Shown piece after piece: positions 39,001 through 48,675 of a stretch of DNA of 64,000 nucleotides (its first letter is position 1; every line of letters begins with the position of its first letter). The DNA comes from Pseudomonas akapageensis (GTDB taxonomy: Bacteria > Pseudomonadota > Gammaproteobacteria > Pseudomonadales > Pseudomonadaceae): positions 23,848-87,847 of the forward strand of contig NZ_VXCP01000009.1 in assembly GCF_011355085.1 (NCBI RefSeq), read 5' to 3'. The notes below the pieces were generated by a model. The model saw only the letters and a program-made list of their open reading frames with translations, was not told the origin of the DNA and did no database searches. A program made the position numbers and the translations under genes.

Positions 39001-39690
39001 TTAAGCAGTGAGGGCTGCTTTTGGCTGTGGATTCAACCGGTGGCGAAGGGTGCTTGCGACCCGAAGCGGACGCTGACAAGGTGATTGGACACTCACTTCA
39101 TTCATCGCTAAAGAGACTGCGAACATTGGAGGTGCTGCACCAGCAGTCGGTGTCATCCAGAATCTCCCCAGCCAGAACGCAAGTGATCCCCACAGAAACA
39201 ATGCAAGCTACGGTCCCCAACGCTTTGCTGACATCACCGGAGGCACTGGCAACGGCCCAGCAGGTGTTTCGCGTAACGCCTGCTGGGCCAGGATCGAAGG
39301 CGATTGCGCCTCATCCTTTCCCGTATCAACCATGGTTGGCGCGGGTGCAGCAGGGATCGGTCCTTCGTTGCTAGCGACGGGAGCAGAGACGGCCGGTGCT
39401 CCTTTCGCTGCGACTGATAGCTCCTGGACTCGTACGCCGTCCGAGAGTTTGTAACCAATTCGGGGCAACGTCTGGATGTACTCCCGATCAGGCTGCAGCT
39501 TCTCCAGCCCCAAACGTAATTGACGGACGACCTAGGCTAGGCTCTTGTTGGTTACTTCCAGGTCATACTGCCCCCAAGTCCAGGCCATCAGTTCGCGCTT
39601 GCGCAACACGGTTCTGCCCGACCTCAAAAACATCGCCAGGCATCGGCTCGCGGTTGCGCCTAGGCGCAAAGGCTCCTCATCGGTGGGCCG
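39001..39690 (-). pseudogene. Decayed CadC/ToxR-like membrane-bound regulator
   Basis: On the minus strand one reading frame shows a winged-helix DNA-binding domain (PLRLGATASRCLAMFL, RTVLRKRELMAWTWG, REYIQTLPRIGYKLSDG), a Pro/Ala-rich linker, a membrane helix (LALFLWGSLAFWLGRFW) and a short C-terminal tail. The frame is broken by TAG at 39532-39534 (between SLA and VVRQLRLG, where Gln would fit) and TAG at 39208-39210 (just before the membrane helix). A further TAA at 39691-39693 stands at its upstream edge. No frameshift is needed, and each TAG can be reached from CAG by one C-to-T change. It is probably dead, with the N-terminus lost. Confidence 0.7.
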
Positions 39691-40156
39691 TTACCGGGTC
39701 TTCGATATGCAGGCCAATATGGATCAGGCCCTTACCAATGGGCAGGGCGCGCGCATGGTTCAACTGACAGCCTCGGCGCTAAGAGACGCGGATGTTATCG
39801 TCAGCCCGGTATCGGCCCATGTGCATTTCGATAGCGAAGAGCATTGCCTGCGAGCCGCTCGATGCGGGGTTGAACCATGGCCAGGGATATCGAAAATGCT
39901 TGTATCTCCGATTGCCAGTTCAGCGCTGACCTGTGCGCGAGTTGCGCCCGCAGCAAGGAGGACATCAGAAAATGGAGGCGCATGAAGCGCCCCGAAAAGA
40001 TTGCCGCCGTGCAACGAGCAATCCTGCGCCTGTGTGAGCGGGCTTGCTCGCGATCCAGGCGACTCGGATTGCCTGAATCACCGCGGTGATTCCATCGCCG
40101 CACCGCCGCATCCTACGGATGCTCATTCAGCGTCCTCGCCACTGAATTGAGTGTGG
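39691..40156. other. Gene-free stretch with a degenerate REP element
   Basis: No convincing gene is seen. Both strands have open frames of 84-146 codons here, but none shows a recognisable family or a clear ribosome site. A degenerate REP (TGTGTGAGCGGGCTTGCTCG at 40031-40050, with the ACCGCGGTGATTCCATCGC partner following) lies at the right end. It may be remnants of the neighbouring dead regulator. Confidence 0.5.
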
Positions 40157-41026
40157 TTATCTGGATGTGCGTGCAATGAAGTCGGCAATGTACCCGGCCG
40201 ACAGCTCCGGGTACTGGTGTTGCGGGCCATGCCCCGATTCCGGATAGAAGACGAACTGTGCATTGCGAAGCTGGCCGATGAGCGGGAACCAGTTCTGGCC
40301 GGCGGTGCTGGTGTCGTTATCGCCACTGATGACCAGTATCGGCGTGCGCGTCCGGGTCAGCTGGGTGCGCCGTCCCGACTTATCCTCGCCAAAGGCTTGG
40401 CCCGCCTTCAGGTACACCTGAAACTGCGCCATCTGCGAGGGAATTTTCGACACGATATCGGGGCGGGCGTAGATCCGTTCATGAGAGGCCTTGGCTGCCG
40501 CGCGGCTGAACGCGGACTTCGGCTCGAAGAACAGCACTTCTTCATCGTCCAGGTCATTTATCGGTTTCATGGCGCGCTCGATGAAGACCTGCTGGATCGG
40601 AAATTGTCTCGGCCCCGGCGGATTGGTGCCTACCAGGATCGCATGGGTCACGCGTTCCGGCTGGTCGAGCAGCAGGGCCTGTGTGGTGAGGCCGCCCCAT
40701 GACCAGCCCAGCATGGCGAATCGGTCCAGATTGATGGTCGTGGCAAATTCGTTGACAAAACTGGCGACCTGGCCGATGTCGTCGGGCAGCGTGCCGGTCG
40801 AATAACCAACGCCTGGATAGTCGAAGGTGATGACAGTATGCCGTTCGGCCAGCTTGTCCAGGAACAGCGGATCCCAGGTATCGAGCGTGCCGCGCATGCG
40901 GTTGGCCAGGACGATAGGACTACCCGATCCGATGGAACGGTAGGCGATCCGGTTTCCGTTGACCTGCACATACTGGTTCTCGGCAGTGGCAGCCTGGTTG
41001 AGCGGGGTGACAAATTGGGTATTCAT
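40157..41026 (-). CDS. Alpha/beta hydrolase
   Basis: The 289-aa protein has the alpha/beta-hydrolase nucleophile elbow GWSWGG (FAMLGWSWGGLTTQ), an oxyanion-side segment (IVLANRMRGTLDTWDP), an Asp-containing late strand (LVISGDNDTSTAG) and a catalytic His (PESGHGPQHQYP). It hydrolyses an ester, epoxide or C-X bond, and some relatives are chloroperoxidase-like. The ATG at 41026 is 9 bases after AGGA, and a longer frame to 41188 is unlikely. It is divergent from a LysR gene, with an inverted repeat between them. Confidence 0.87.
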   Translation of the reverse strand: MNTQFVTPLNQAATAENQYVQVNGNRIAYRSIGSGSPIVLANRMRGTLDTWDPLFLDKLAERHTVITFDYPGVGYSTGTLPDDIGQVASFVNEFATTINLDRFAMLGWSWGGLTTQALLLDQPERVTHAILVGTNPPGPRQFPIQQVFIERAMKPINDLDDEEVLFFEPKSAFSRAAAKASHERIYARPDIVSKIPSQMAQFQVYLKAGQAFGEDKSGRRTQLTRTRTPILVISGDNDTSTAGQNWFPLIGQLRNAQFVFYPESGHGPQHQYPELSAGYIADFIARTSR

Positions 41027-41158
41027 GGTCATTGATCCTTTGAAGGAGGAAGAAGTCGATGCCGTGAGCAGTGCCGTCCTGACAGGGCTTGCGCCGATCC
41101 GATGAGTACTTTTTACGCCTCGCGCAGCGTTGCCGAAATAGCTACGATGGCAATCGTA

Positions 41159-41176
41159 CGTTGCAAAAAAGCAACG
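41159..41176. promoter_or_regulatory. LysR-type operator between the hydrolase and LysR genes
   Basis: CGTTGC-AAAAAA-GCAACG is a perfect 6+6 inverted repeat with T-N11-A spacing (T at 41162, A at 41174), 36 bases before the LysR start. It is the likely binding site for control of the divergent hydrolase gene. Confidence 0.6.
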
Positions 41177-41211
41177 AATTTGGCGCAACCATTGCTTAGG
41201 GGGCTTGCCCC

Positions 41212-42090
41212 ATGAACTTCGACTGGAACGACATTCCCCTGCTGTTGAAACTCGCCGAGTCCGGCAACATGGCCCAGACAGCGCGCGACCTCGGCCTGGT
41301 GACTTCCACTGTGAGCCGACGGGTCGCGGCAGCCGAGCAAGCGCTGGGGATCAAACTGTTCATCCGCGGCCACACCGGCTATCAGCCGACCGAAGGCGGC
41401 AAGGTCTTCCTGTCCCATGCGGACACCATCGCCGACCGCGTCAAGACAATGCTGCTTGAGAGCCGGGAGGAGACACAGGACATCTCTGGTGCGGTCAATA
41501 TCACCGCAATCGACGTCCTGCTCAGTTATTGGCTTGTGGGTCATGTACCGGGACTGTTGGCAAAACATCCGCACCTTGAACTGAACTTCATCGGGGATTT
41601 TCGCGAACTGTCTTTCACCCGGCGTGAGGCCGATCTCGCCATTCGCCTGAATCGGCCAACCGCAGACGCGGCCCTGCGGATGCGCAAGATCGGGACGCTG
41701 GGTTTCGCTGTGTACGGTGCCGGGAAATTCTCCGGAGCATCACGCAAGGAATGGCCAACACTTCCCTGGCTGGCATTCCCGGACGAGATGTCCAGGTTGG
41801 CCGAGATGCAATGGCTGGCCAGGATGGCGCCGACTCAGACGATACGGCTGACCAGCATCTCGATGATTGCACGCGCTTGCGAGGCAGGGGTCGGCGTCGC
41901 ACTGCTTCCGTGCGTAGTCGGTGATCGCTTGAACCTTGTCCGGCTCCAGCAGGACCCAGTATCACAGAGAGAGCTGTGGTTACTCAGTCACAAGGATGCT
42001 GGCCAGGTCGCCAGGTTCCGCGCCGTATCGCAATGGTTGAGCGAGCGGGCGGAGCAGGATTCGGATCTGCTTGCCGGAATTTCCCACTAG
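41212..42090 (+). CDS. LysR-family regulator
   Basis: The 292-aa protein has an N-terminal helix-turn-helix (DIPLLLKLAESGNMAQTARD, LGLVTSTVSRRVAAAEQALG) and a C-terminal effector-binding domain (AVNITAIDVLLSYWLVGHVPG, then MIARACEAGVGVALLPCVVG). It is divergent from the alpha/beta hydrolase and presumably regulates it. Several ribosome-like G-rich bases (AGGGGGC) precede the ATG. Confidence 0.88.
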   Translation: MNFDWNDIPLLLKLAESGNMAQTARDLGLVTSTVSRRVAAAEQALGIKLFIRGHTGYQPTEGGKVFLSHADTIADRVKTMLLESREETQDISGAVNITAIDVLLSYWLVGHVPGLLAKHPHLELNFIGDFRELSFTRREADLAIRLNRPTADAALRMRKIGTLGFAVYGAGKFSGASRKEWPTLPWLAFPDEMSRLAEMQWLARMAPTQTIRLTSISMIARACEAGVGVALLPCVVGDRLNLVRLQQDPVSQRELWLLSHKDAGQVARFRAVSQWLSERAEQDSDLLAGISH

Positions 42091-42179
42091 GGCAGGAGGG
42101 AATGCTTGCCCTGACAGCACCGTCCTGCGAGGCCGGTGCTGCTTTTGAGGGGGCATGCGGTAGTCGCTACGCCACCTGC

Positions 42180-42545
42180 TTACAACCCGCCGTTAGCCTT
42201 ACGCTCGGGGTTCATACCTTCAGCGCCATCGAGTAATGCATTGATGATTGCCTGGGCCGTTTCGATCGAATGCATCGTTGACCAGATCAGGCCTTTCTCG
42301 TGAGCACCGGGGCATTCGGTGGCGGCGTAGGCCGTATCGACTGCGCATTTGAGAAAGAGTGAGGCATGGACCAGGGCGTCTTCGGCGTTGATTCCGGCGC
42401 GGACGGCGAACAAGGGTTCGTGGCCGGCGTCGCAGGAGCCGAAGGGGGGGGTGACGGTTTTGAGGATAGTGCCGGCGGGTGGCAGCTGTGCGCGGGTCTG
42501 CAAGACCGGGAAACCAGGCACCCGGCAGACCCGAAGGTCTCCCAC
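42180..42545 (-). CDS. DUF3077-family small protein
   Basis: The core (LFAVRAGINAEDALVHASLFLK, then GLIWSTMHSIETAQAIINALL) matches what I recall as the DUF3077 family of small pseudomonad proteins of unknown function. The true start is unclear. The open frame begins at 42545 but the first 30 codons overlap a strongly structured stretch (42506-42540), so translation may start later, near the TVTPPF segment. No partner gene is evident. Confidence 0.68.
   Translation of the reverse strand: MGDLRVCRVPGFPVLQTRAQLPPAGTILKTVTPPFGSCDAGHEPLFAVRAGINAEDALVHASLFLKCAVDTAYAATECPGAHEKGLIWSTMHSIETAQAIINALLDGAEGMNPERKANGGL
42506..42540 (-). promoter_or_regulatory. Two stable hairpins in the DUF3077 leader
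   Basis: On the minus strand AGACC-TTCG-GGTCT (42527-42540) is a 5-bp stem closed by the very stable UUCG tetraloop. It is followed by CCGGG-(10)-CCCGG (42506-42525). Together they could form an RNA leader or part of a small RNA at the 5' end of the DUF3077 gene. Confidence 0.4.
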
Positions 42546-43295
42546 GCACAGCCACCATAAAACTGCGGCACAAAAAAAGCGCCGAGCTGTTTACGGAGGG
42601 CACTATGCGCCTGGTGTTTTCGGCGGGGTTGCAGACCCGATCGCTGAATTTGCAGCGACGGGCGAAGGTTAGCGCGGTAAGGGGGAGGGTGCAACAGGGG
42701 ATGAGCTGCAAGTAACCATGGCATTGCTGTTTCCGACCCGAAGCTGCCAATGGCGGGGCACTGTGGGAGCGGGCTTGCCCGCGATTCAGACGCCGCGGTC
42801 TGTCTGAACCACCGCGGTGCTGCTTTCGCGGGCAAGCCCGCTCCCACAGAGTTGTACCCCTATATTGATGTCTGCTTCTGGCCGTTTTCTGCCTGTCGTG
42901 ACCGGCTGAAACCGACCCAAGCTGCCTGTAGCAACCGGCAAAAATCGGCCAGGTGGGACCGTTAAGTGAAGGAGTAATAAATCCGCTCCCATTTCCTTAA
43001 CACCCTCACCGCCCCAACCGAGATGCCCGCCGCTGCTGGCCTGTGACTTCCTCTACACTAGGCCGTGGACCTCTGAAAATCCATCGACGGCCTGGCCACG
43101 TAAGTTGAGTTGGATATCAAGGTCCCGGTGTTCGACCCGGTGCTTTTGTATTTCCAGACATCGTGGATGGATCTGACTCATAGTGAGTTTGGGAAACCGT
43201 GACTAACCTTTTTACAGCCTTCTTCGCGAAAGATGACGAATCGATTGACTGGCGACTTACTGCACTTTGTATGACACGATCAACGGCACGTTCAA
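42546..43295. repeat. Intergenic stretch with REP pair and tail
   Basis: CTGTGGGAGCGGGCTTGCCC at 42761-42780 pairs with its reverse complement ending at 42849 (CGGGCAAGCCCGCTCCCACA). Between them are two ACCGCGGT-like cores. The tail GATGTCTGCTTCTGGCCG starts at 42867 and matches the tail of the 7073 element. The rest holds no gene I can support. Confidence 0.7.
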
Positions 43296-43500
43296 CTACC
43301 CGGCCACTGGAAAGGTGATGTGTTGTTCGGCAGCAAGAACAGCCAAATCGCCATGTTTGTCGAGCGCCATACCCGCTACGTGATGCTTGGGAAGGTTGCC
43401 AGCAAGGACACCGAATCGGTCATCAACGCACTAATCGAAAATGCTCGCCTGCTGCCCCAGGAGCTTTACAGGTCACCGACTTGGGATAGGAGAGATGGCT
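43296..43500 (+). pseudogene. IS30-family transposase fragment
   Basis: The reading LPGHWKGDVLFGSKNSQ, then FVERHTRYVMLGKVASKDTE, then INALIENARLLPQELYRS matches the central part of an IS30-type transposase (the GHWEGD motif region). Both ends are missing, and a small deletion near 43483 shifts the frame so that DRG...MAAHK becomes DRRDGCP. No terminal repeats are visible, so this is a scrap. It lies next to the copper island. Confidence 0.72.
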
Positions 43501-43578
43501 GCCCATAAATGAACCAAGCAGAAGCGGGGCTGCGGATGGTGCTATTACGCTCCCTGCTGTATGCGAATTTTTTCCCCC

Positions 43579-44517
43579 CTATACAGTGCCCATATCCATC
43601 TCTGGGCTCAAGGTTCCAAGCCAAGCGACTAGGCACACTATGATTATTGCCACAGAGAACTCCAGGGCCATACTGCGTCGCAAAGCATTAACGGCACCCG
43701 TGTATTCTCGGCTCTGGATCGAACGCTCCAAGAGCGGACTCAAGTGAAAACGATTCACCGTAGCTAATACGAGCATCGCTGCAAATAGTAAAATTTTCAA
43801 ACAAAGCAGCGCGCCATAAGTACTAAACACTACACCGTCTAGTGTTGGACCAACAATGAATAGATAATTAACTATGCCGGTAATTCCTAAGCTCACTACG
43901 ATCAATGCACCCGCCGATTCAAATCCCGTAAGCACTCGAGAAAGAATTCGTACCTCTTGTTCGCCATTGAGTATCTTCGTACGCAACAACAAAGCGAAAG
44001 CCGCTAGAGCGCCCAGCCAACCTCCCGCTGCGAGCAGATGGAAGATGTCGCTGGCGAAATGCATGTAACGCTTACCGCCTTCATCCATAGCGCCATGCCC
44101 AGTCCAGGCAAGGGTGGCTAGCGCGACGGCACCGCACAAGGTAACCACCCACAAGCTGAGGGTCGGATAGCGTTTGTTTAGCGTCAAGCCGATGCCCGCA
44201 AGTACCAGGGCAGCTATGCGAACCATCCACATGAGCCCGACATCGGTCCCCGTAAGCACCATTTCGAAGATATGGCGATGTAGTTCCATAAATTCGGAAA
44301 CGCCACTCATTGCCTTGGCAAGTAACAACATGGCTGCGAGAGAGAGAAGTACGCCAACAATGACTGTGCCAAAAATTAGCGACTCAAAGTTCAAGACGGC
44401 GCCGAACACTCGCTCTTTTCCTCTGAGGCTGTACAAACCAAAAATGGCCAATCCAAACAGCAGCATGAGGTCCATGTAAAGAGCGAAGCGAACGGCGATA
44501 TTGATTGAGTCGCTCAT
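43579..44517 (-). CDS. copD: Copper resistance protein CopD
   Basis: The 312-aa inner-membrane protein has about eight hydrophobic helices ([58 protein letters not shown]), including the conserved His-containing helices of the CopD/PcoD family. It is believed to move copper across the inner membrane with CopC. Its start lies 3 bases after the copC stop, so they form one operon. The local base composition looks lower in GC than the flanking catabolic genes. Confidence 0.9.
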   Translation of the reverse strand: MSDSINIAVRFALYMDLMLLFGLAIFGLYSLRGKERVFGAVLNFESLIFGTVIVGVLLSLAAMLLLAKAMSGVSEFMELHRHIFEMVLTGTDVGLMWMVRIAALVLAGIGLTLNKRYPTLSLWVVTLCGAVALATLAWTGHGAMDEGGKRYMHFASDIFHLLAAGGWLGALAAFALLLRTKILNGEQEVRILSRVLTGFESAGALIVVSLGITGIVNYLFIVGPTLDGVVFSTYGALLCLKILLFAAMLVLATVNRFHLSPLLERSIQSREYTGAVNALRRSMALEFSVAIIIVCLVAWLGTLSPEMDMGTV

Positions 44518-44520
44518 GGA

Positions 44521-44904
44521 TCACTTCACTTTAAAAACAAGGTTGCCAGTTACAGGGTGAGTGTCGGAAGAGACTGCCCGCCATTCGACCTTGTAGGTAC
44601 CCGTGGTGAGCGGAGCGGTGGGCGTGATGAGCATCGTTTTCGGATCGTCGCTGCCGGAGACACCTGCCTTAACAGCCATTGGGGAGTTCGGCATGCCCGG
44701 CATGTCGGTCATGATCAGCTTCGCACCGGAGAACTGAGTCGTGAGGTTTTCCGAGAAATGCAGTTCAATTTTGGACGGTGCTACGGAGGTCGAACCTTCC
44801 GCTGGTGTAGAGGACACTAGCTTTGGATGTGCTTGGGCCATAGCACTCAACAGCAATCCAGCGGTAAGTGCAGCAGCTACGGTAGTAGTTTTAAAGAATG
44901 ACAT
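44521..44904 (-). CDS. copC: Periplasmic copper-binding protein CopC
   Basis: The 127-aa protein has a signal peptide ending in AMAQA, so that the mature protein begins with the copper-binding His (AHPKLVSSTPAEG). It shows the CopC segments IELHFSENLTTQFSG, a Met-containing stretch (MTDMPGMPNSPM) and a C-terminal GTYKVEWRAVSSDTHPVTGN with conserved His. GAGGAG precedes the ATG. The protein binds Cu(I)/Cu(II) in the periplasm and hands it to CopD. Confidence 0.92.
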   Translation of the reverse strand: MSFFKTTTVAAALTAGLLLSAMAQAHPKLVSSTPAEGSTSVAPSKIELHFSENLTTQFSGAKLIMTDMPGMPNSPMAVKAGVSGSDDPKTMLITPTAPLTTGTYKVEWRAVSSDTHPVTGNLVFKVK

Positions 44905-45324
44905 GCAGGGCTCCTCACAGCAGAAGCTGTTGGTTCGAGGTTTGGTGGGGAAGTTCTAGTTATTACTTCTCGATGCTGGTTAAACCACTGGCAATTACCA
45001 AGTGAATGCCGCGTCCTGGTACGCACTTAACTCAGGTAATGGATCAAGATTTCCACGTCACTGAGCCAGGACACGATGCCACATGACCGCCGACGGTTCG
45101 ATTACAATTCAGTAAGCTTGGTGAGTGGTCTCTGGTCTAGCGTTGAGGGCATGCTTCGTGGTTTTCACGTTCAGGACTTGCGTCACCTTGTCGTCATCCG
45201 GGCCTCTCAGAGGCTCTAGGCAGGTCACTCCGTCTAGGAGCCAGGGGACGCGAATATTGCTCCAATGTGGCGTTTGATTGCCGGTGACGAGCGCGTCTGT
45301 TCTTTCGCCAAAGCGGCTCCGGAT
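44905..45324. promoter_or_regulatory. copCD leader with a variant CopR box
   Basis: On the minus strand CTTACTGAATTGTAAT (45101-45116) resembles the CopR boxes found elsewhere in the island, 197 bases upstream of copC. The rest of this 420-base region between copS and copC has no gene that I can support. Confidence 0.5.
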
Positions 45325-46713
45325 TTAGGCACGTTCCAGTCCGGCGCTAGGGAGCTCCATATGAAAGGCAGTTATTCCATTGGATGAAGTGCACCAGATC
45401 CTGCCTTCATGAGCTTCGATAATGGACCGCGTAATCGCTAATCCCAGCCCTGCGTTACTTGGACTGCCTTCACGCCGTGCCGGGTCAGCGCGATAGAATC
45501 GATCGAAGAGCTTTTCAAGGTGTTCGGGCGCAATGGTTTCCCCCGGGTTTTCCACCGTCACCATTGCTGTCTTCAGATCCTGGCGGATATCCACACTGAT
45601 GGTTTGGCCCTCCGGGGTATAGCGCAGCGCATTCGAAAGCAGATTCGAGATGGCTCTGTGCAGCATCAGCACATCGCCGCGAACACTCCCTGCTCCTGAA
45701 ATACTGAGCTCAATGCTGCGTTCATCTGCCAACAGACGGTAGTACTCGAGCAGTTTACCAACCACCTCCCCTAGCTCTATCTTCTTGTTTTCCGGCTTGA
45801 TCAAGCCGTTGTCGGACTTGGCCAGGAAAAGCATGTCGTCAATCATTCGAGACATGCGCTTCAAATCATCCAGGTTCGAGTACAGATTGTCTTCGTAGTC
45901 CTCGATGTCCCGTTTTCTGGACAGCACCACTTCGGTATGAGTCATCAAATTGCTGACCGGCGTACGCAATTCGTGAGCAATGTCCGCGGAAAAATTTGAT
46001 AGCCGTACAAACGCATCATCCAGGCGGGACAACATTGCGTTGAACGACGAGACCATTTGTTGAAGCTCTTTGGGAACGGGCGCTAACGGGATGCGCTGGT
46101 TGAGTGATTTAGCCGACATCGAGGCCGCGACCCGGGTCACCTGCCGAATAGGACGCATACCACTGCTGGCAACCATCCACCCCAGCCCGGCACTGACGAG
46201 TGCACTGATCACCAGACCAATCCAGAACCAACGCTGAAGTGTCGTGAAGAACGACATGTGCTGAGTGACGTCAAAGATCAGGATAACGGTCAGTGGCTTG
46301 TCCAGGCCGGACACCATCGCTTGGGCCGTCATGCCACGGAACATCTGCTGCTGATCCTGCCATTCCCACACTTCGTAGTTGGAGGTTGTGCGGAACTGCT
46401 GCGGAACGTTGACTGGCCCTGGGTCAGCGAAAAGCAGCTTCCCTTCGCTGTCCAGGATGATGGCAGTCAAATCACGATGGGCTCCGAGCAAAGCCTGTAA
46501 CTCGGGCTTTATATCGCTGAATTCGTCGACGCTGGTTAGCTCTCCCAGGATTCGCTGGGTGGAATAGAGCTTTTCGTTCAGTGCCTGCTGATCCAGCATT
46601 TTGAAATGATGGCGACTGAGATGGTTGAAGCTGAGCCCGGCGACAGTGAGGACGGCGGTCACCGCCAGCATGAACATCAGGCTCATGCGCGTCGTTAGGG
46701 ATAGGCGGTTCAT
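45325..46713 (-). CDS. copS: Copper-sensing histidine kinase CopS
   Basis: The 462-aa protein has an N-terminal membrane helix, a periplasmic sensor part (residues about 35-160), a second helix ([20 protein letters not shown]), a HAMP linker and the H-box [12 protein letters not shown] (His247). The N-box [13 protein letters not shown] and G-box [18 protein letters not shown] follow. It is of the heavy-metal sensor kinase type. It overlaps copR by four bases. It phosphorylates CopR when periplasmic copper rises. Confidence 0.9.
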   Translation of the reverse strand: MNRLSLTTRMSLMFMLAVTAVLTVAGLSFNHLSRHHFKMLDQQALNEKLYSTQRILGELTSVDEFSDIKPELQALLGAHRDLTAIILDSEGKLLFADPGPVNVPQQFRTTSNYEVWEWQDQQQMFRGMTAQAMVSGLDKPLTVILIFDVTQHMSFFTTLQRWFWIGLVISALVSAGLGWMVASSGMRPIRQVTRVAASMSAKSLNQRIPLAPVPKELQQMVSSFNAMLSRLDDAFVRLSNFSADIAHELRTPVSNLMTHTEVVLSRKRDIEDYEDNLYSNLDDLKRMSRMIDDMLFLAKSDNGLIKPENKKIELGEVVGKLLEYYRLLADERSIELSISGAGSVRGDVLMLHRAISNLLSNALRYTPEGQTISVDIRQDLKTAMVTVENPGETIAPEHLEKLFDRFYRADPARREGSPSNAGLGLAITRSIIEAHEGRIWCTSSNGITAFHMELPSAGLERA

Positions 46714-47399
46714 TCTGAGTCAGCATCCGGTGCATCGATCATGTAGCCCATGCCACGTGTGGTGTGGATCAGCTTGACTTCAAAGTCGTCATCGATCTTT
46801 GCCCTGAGCCTTCTAATCGCGACCTCGATCACGTTGGTATCGCTGTCGAAGTTCATGTCCCAAACCTGCGAGGCGATGAGCGATTTTGGTAGCACTTCGC
46901 CCCGACGTCGGAGCAGCAGTTCCAGTAGAGCGAACTCCTTGGCCGTCAGGTCGATGCGTTTTCCTCCTCGAATGGCCCTGCGCTTGAGCAGGTCGACTTC
47001 AAGATCAGCCAATTTCATGCGGGTTTGGGCGGGCGCGCTATTACTACGACGCAACAGCGTTCTGACCCGAGCCAGCAATTCGGAAAACGCGAAGGGTTTG
47101 TTCAGGTAATCGTCAGCGCCGAGCTCAAGCCCCTTGACCCGATCTTCAACCCGGTCGCGAGCCGTCAGGAACAGCACAGGGACATCTTTACCCGAGGCGC
47201 GCACCTTCCGGAGTACTTCCCACCCATCCAGGCCCGGCATCATGACGTCCAGAATCAGCAGGTCATACGCTTCGCTCAACGCATGTTGAAGGGCCTCGGT
47301 GCCATTGGTAAAGCGATCCACGTTGAAGCCCGCCTCAGTAAGGCCTTGCTGCAAATAGATACCTATTTTTGGCTCGTCTTCAGCAACCAAAAGTCTCAT
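46710..47399 (-). CDS. copR: Copper response regulator CopR
   Basis: The 229-aa OmpR-type regulator has a receiver domain with Asp51 ([11 protein letters not shown]) and Lys in the VLFLTARD region, then a winged helix ([48 protein letters not shown]). It is the likely binder of the CTGACAGAAATGTAAT-type boxes that occur five times in this island, one of them 66 bases upstream of its own start. Confidence 0.92.
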   Translation of the reverse strand: MRLLVAEDEPKIGIYLQQGLTEAGFNVDRFTNGTEALQHALSEAYDLLILDVMMPGLDGWEVLRKVRASGKDVPVLFLTARDRVEDRVKGLELGADDYLNKPFAFSELLARVRTLLRRSNSAPAQTRMKLADLEVDLLKRRAIRGGKRIDLTAKEFALLELLLRRRGEVLPKSLIASQVWDMNFDSDTNVIEVAIRRLRAKIDDDFEVKLIHTTRGMGYMIDAPDADSE

Positions 47400-47464
47400 G
47401 GGGGGTGGCTCTCAAAGTGATGGCAAGATTGAGTGTGCAACGAATTCGCCCAGCCAACCAGCAA

Positions 47465-47480
47465 CTGACAGAAATGTAAT
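47465..47480. promoter_or_regulatory. CopR box between copR and a PtrA-like gene
   Basis: CTGACAGAAATGTAAT lies between divergent copR (minus) and the PtrA-like gene (plus). The near-palindromic TTACAnnnnTGTAA core lets one site serve both directions. Confidence 0.65.
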
Positions 47481-47609
47481 ATTGGCTTCAGGTAGTTGTC
47501 AGCGAGCGTTGTCTAGGGTTCGAGCATGAGCACTTTGCAGTGTTCATCCGACTCTCCAGTGAGCAACACTCTGTCGAGCCGGACAACATTCCTACGAAGG
47601 AGCGGCCCA

Positions 47610-47957
47610 ATGAACTACCTCAAAACCTTGTTTCTGGCTGGCTCAGTCCTGCTCTCTGCCTCGGTATGGGCTGAAGGAGGTGGGGACCGAGTGATCGACC
47701 GCATTAGTGCTATGCGAGACAAAGCCGAAACCATCCTGGTCCAAGCCGAAAAAGCCCCTCCAGGGCAGCGTGATGCGCACATGGCTGAGCACATAAAAAT
47801 GCTCGAAGAAATTATGAGCCAACTGCATCAAGACCACCCTGATACAGCAATGACCCCCCAACAACACCTCGCCTGGATGGAAAAGCACGACAAAATCGTG
47901 GATGACGTTTTGAGCCAAATGCAACGTGAACACAAACTAATGCTTTCAGAAAAGTAG
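47610..47957 (+). CDS. Secreted small copper-induced protein, PtrA-like N-terminus
   Basis: The 115-aa protein has a signal peptide (YLKTLFLAGSVLLSASVWA) and the mature start EGGGDRVIDRISAMRDKAE, which shares the GGGDR motif of PtrA-type proteins. The remainder is helical and His/Met-containing (MAEHIKMLEEIMSQLHQDH). PtrA was described as a copper-inducible repressor of type III secretion in P. aeruginosa; other relatives are simply copper-induced periplasmic proteins. AGGAG precedes the ATG at 47610. A CopR box lies 130 bases upstream. Confidence 0.75.
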   Translation: MNYLKTLFLAGSVLLSASVWAEGGGDRVIDRISAMRDKAETILVQAEKAPPGQRDAHMAEHIKMLEEIMSQLHQDHPDTAMTPQQHLAWMEKHDKIVDDVLSQMQREHKLMLSEK

Positions 47958-48040
47958 TAGTGGCCGCTCTACCTTAAGGCTTTACGCACTAAATAAGGAT
48001 GAAACGGCGTCGTTCAGGCACCGTGCTTTTTTTCAGAAAA

Positions 48041-48056
48041 CTGACAGAAATGTAGT
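48041..48056 (+). promoter_or_regulatory. CopR box before the cupredoxin gene
   Basis: CTGACAGAAATGTAGT is identical to the 47465 site except for the second-to-last base, and lies 76 bases before the cupredoxin start. Confidence 0.65.
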
Positions 48057-48131
48057 GGTCAGGTCAGTCAGCTGGCAGCTTCGCTTCTTTCGCATAGCCA
48101 GCACCTACTCACTCTCGTTCTTGAGGTCGTT

Positions 48132-48668
48132 ATGAAAGCCAATATTGCCAAACCACTTATCGCTGCAATGGTTCTGCTCCTGGGGGGTACAACCATGGCT
48201 CGCGTGGGTCTTGGGAAAGATGACAGTGGCCAGCCGGGTGCGGCTGTCGACGTGACTCGTACCATTGAAGTGAAGATGGGCGACGTCTTTTTCGTTCCCA
48301 AAAGCATCAGTGTCGAATCTGGAGAGACGATTCGATTTGTCCTGCGCAATGAGGGCTCGCTGCTGCATGAGTTCAACATTGGCAAAGCTGCTGCCCATGC
48401 CGCTCACCAAAAAGAAATGGCGGCCATGTTCCAGAACGGCACGCTTACCCCTAGTGGGCACGGGCAAGCGATGGCCGACATGGAGCACGGCAGCGGGGGC
48501 ATGAAAATGGTCGGGATGGAGCACAACGACCCGAACAGCATTCTGATCGAGCCAGGTGCAACCAAGGAGCTTATCTGGACCTTCACCAAAAGCACCGGTC
48601 TGGAATTTGCCTGCAACGTACCGGGGCATTACCAGTCGGGAATGATGGGTCAGTTTGAGGTGAAGTAG
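48132..48668 (+). CDS. Cupredoxin-domain copper protein (CopI-like)
   Basis: The 178-aa protein has a signal peptide ([15 protein letters not shown]) and a plastocyanin/azurin-type fold ([36 protein letters not shown]). The type I copper ligands His79, Cys161 (FACNVPGH), His166 and Met171 are all present. A His/Met-rich loop (residues about 90-130) separates strands. It probably binds or oxidises copper in the periplasm. It is followed closely by the P-type ATPase gene, and together they may have formed a transport and buffer pair. Confidence 0.83.
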   Translation: MKANIAKPLIAAMVLLLGGTTMARVGLGKDDSGQPGAAVDVTRTIEVKMGDVFFVPKSISVESGETIRFVLRNEGSLLHEFNIGKAAAHAAHQKEMAAMFQNGTLTPSGHGQAMADMEHGSGGMKMVGMEHNDPNSILIEPGATKELIWTFTKSTGLEFACNVPGHYQSGMMGQFEVK

Positions 48669-48675
48669 CAGGGGC

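Noticed and set aside
39208-39534. Possible programmed read-through of two TAG codons in the regulator
   Set aside because: A further in-frame TAA at the upstream edge and the lack of a start make decay the simpler explanation.
39545-39985. 146-codon plus-strand frame opposite the decayed regulator
   Set aside because: Overlaps the clearly recognisable minus-strand regulator remnant and shows no family of its own.
48010-48040. Terminator near GCACCGTGC followed by T-run
   Set aside because: The stem would be 4 bp with a one-base loop, too small to form; it is only a T-run.
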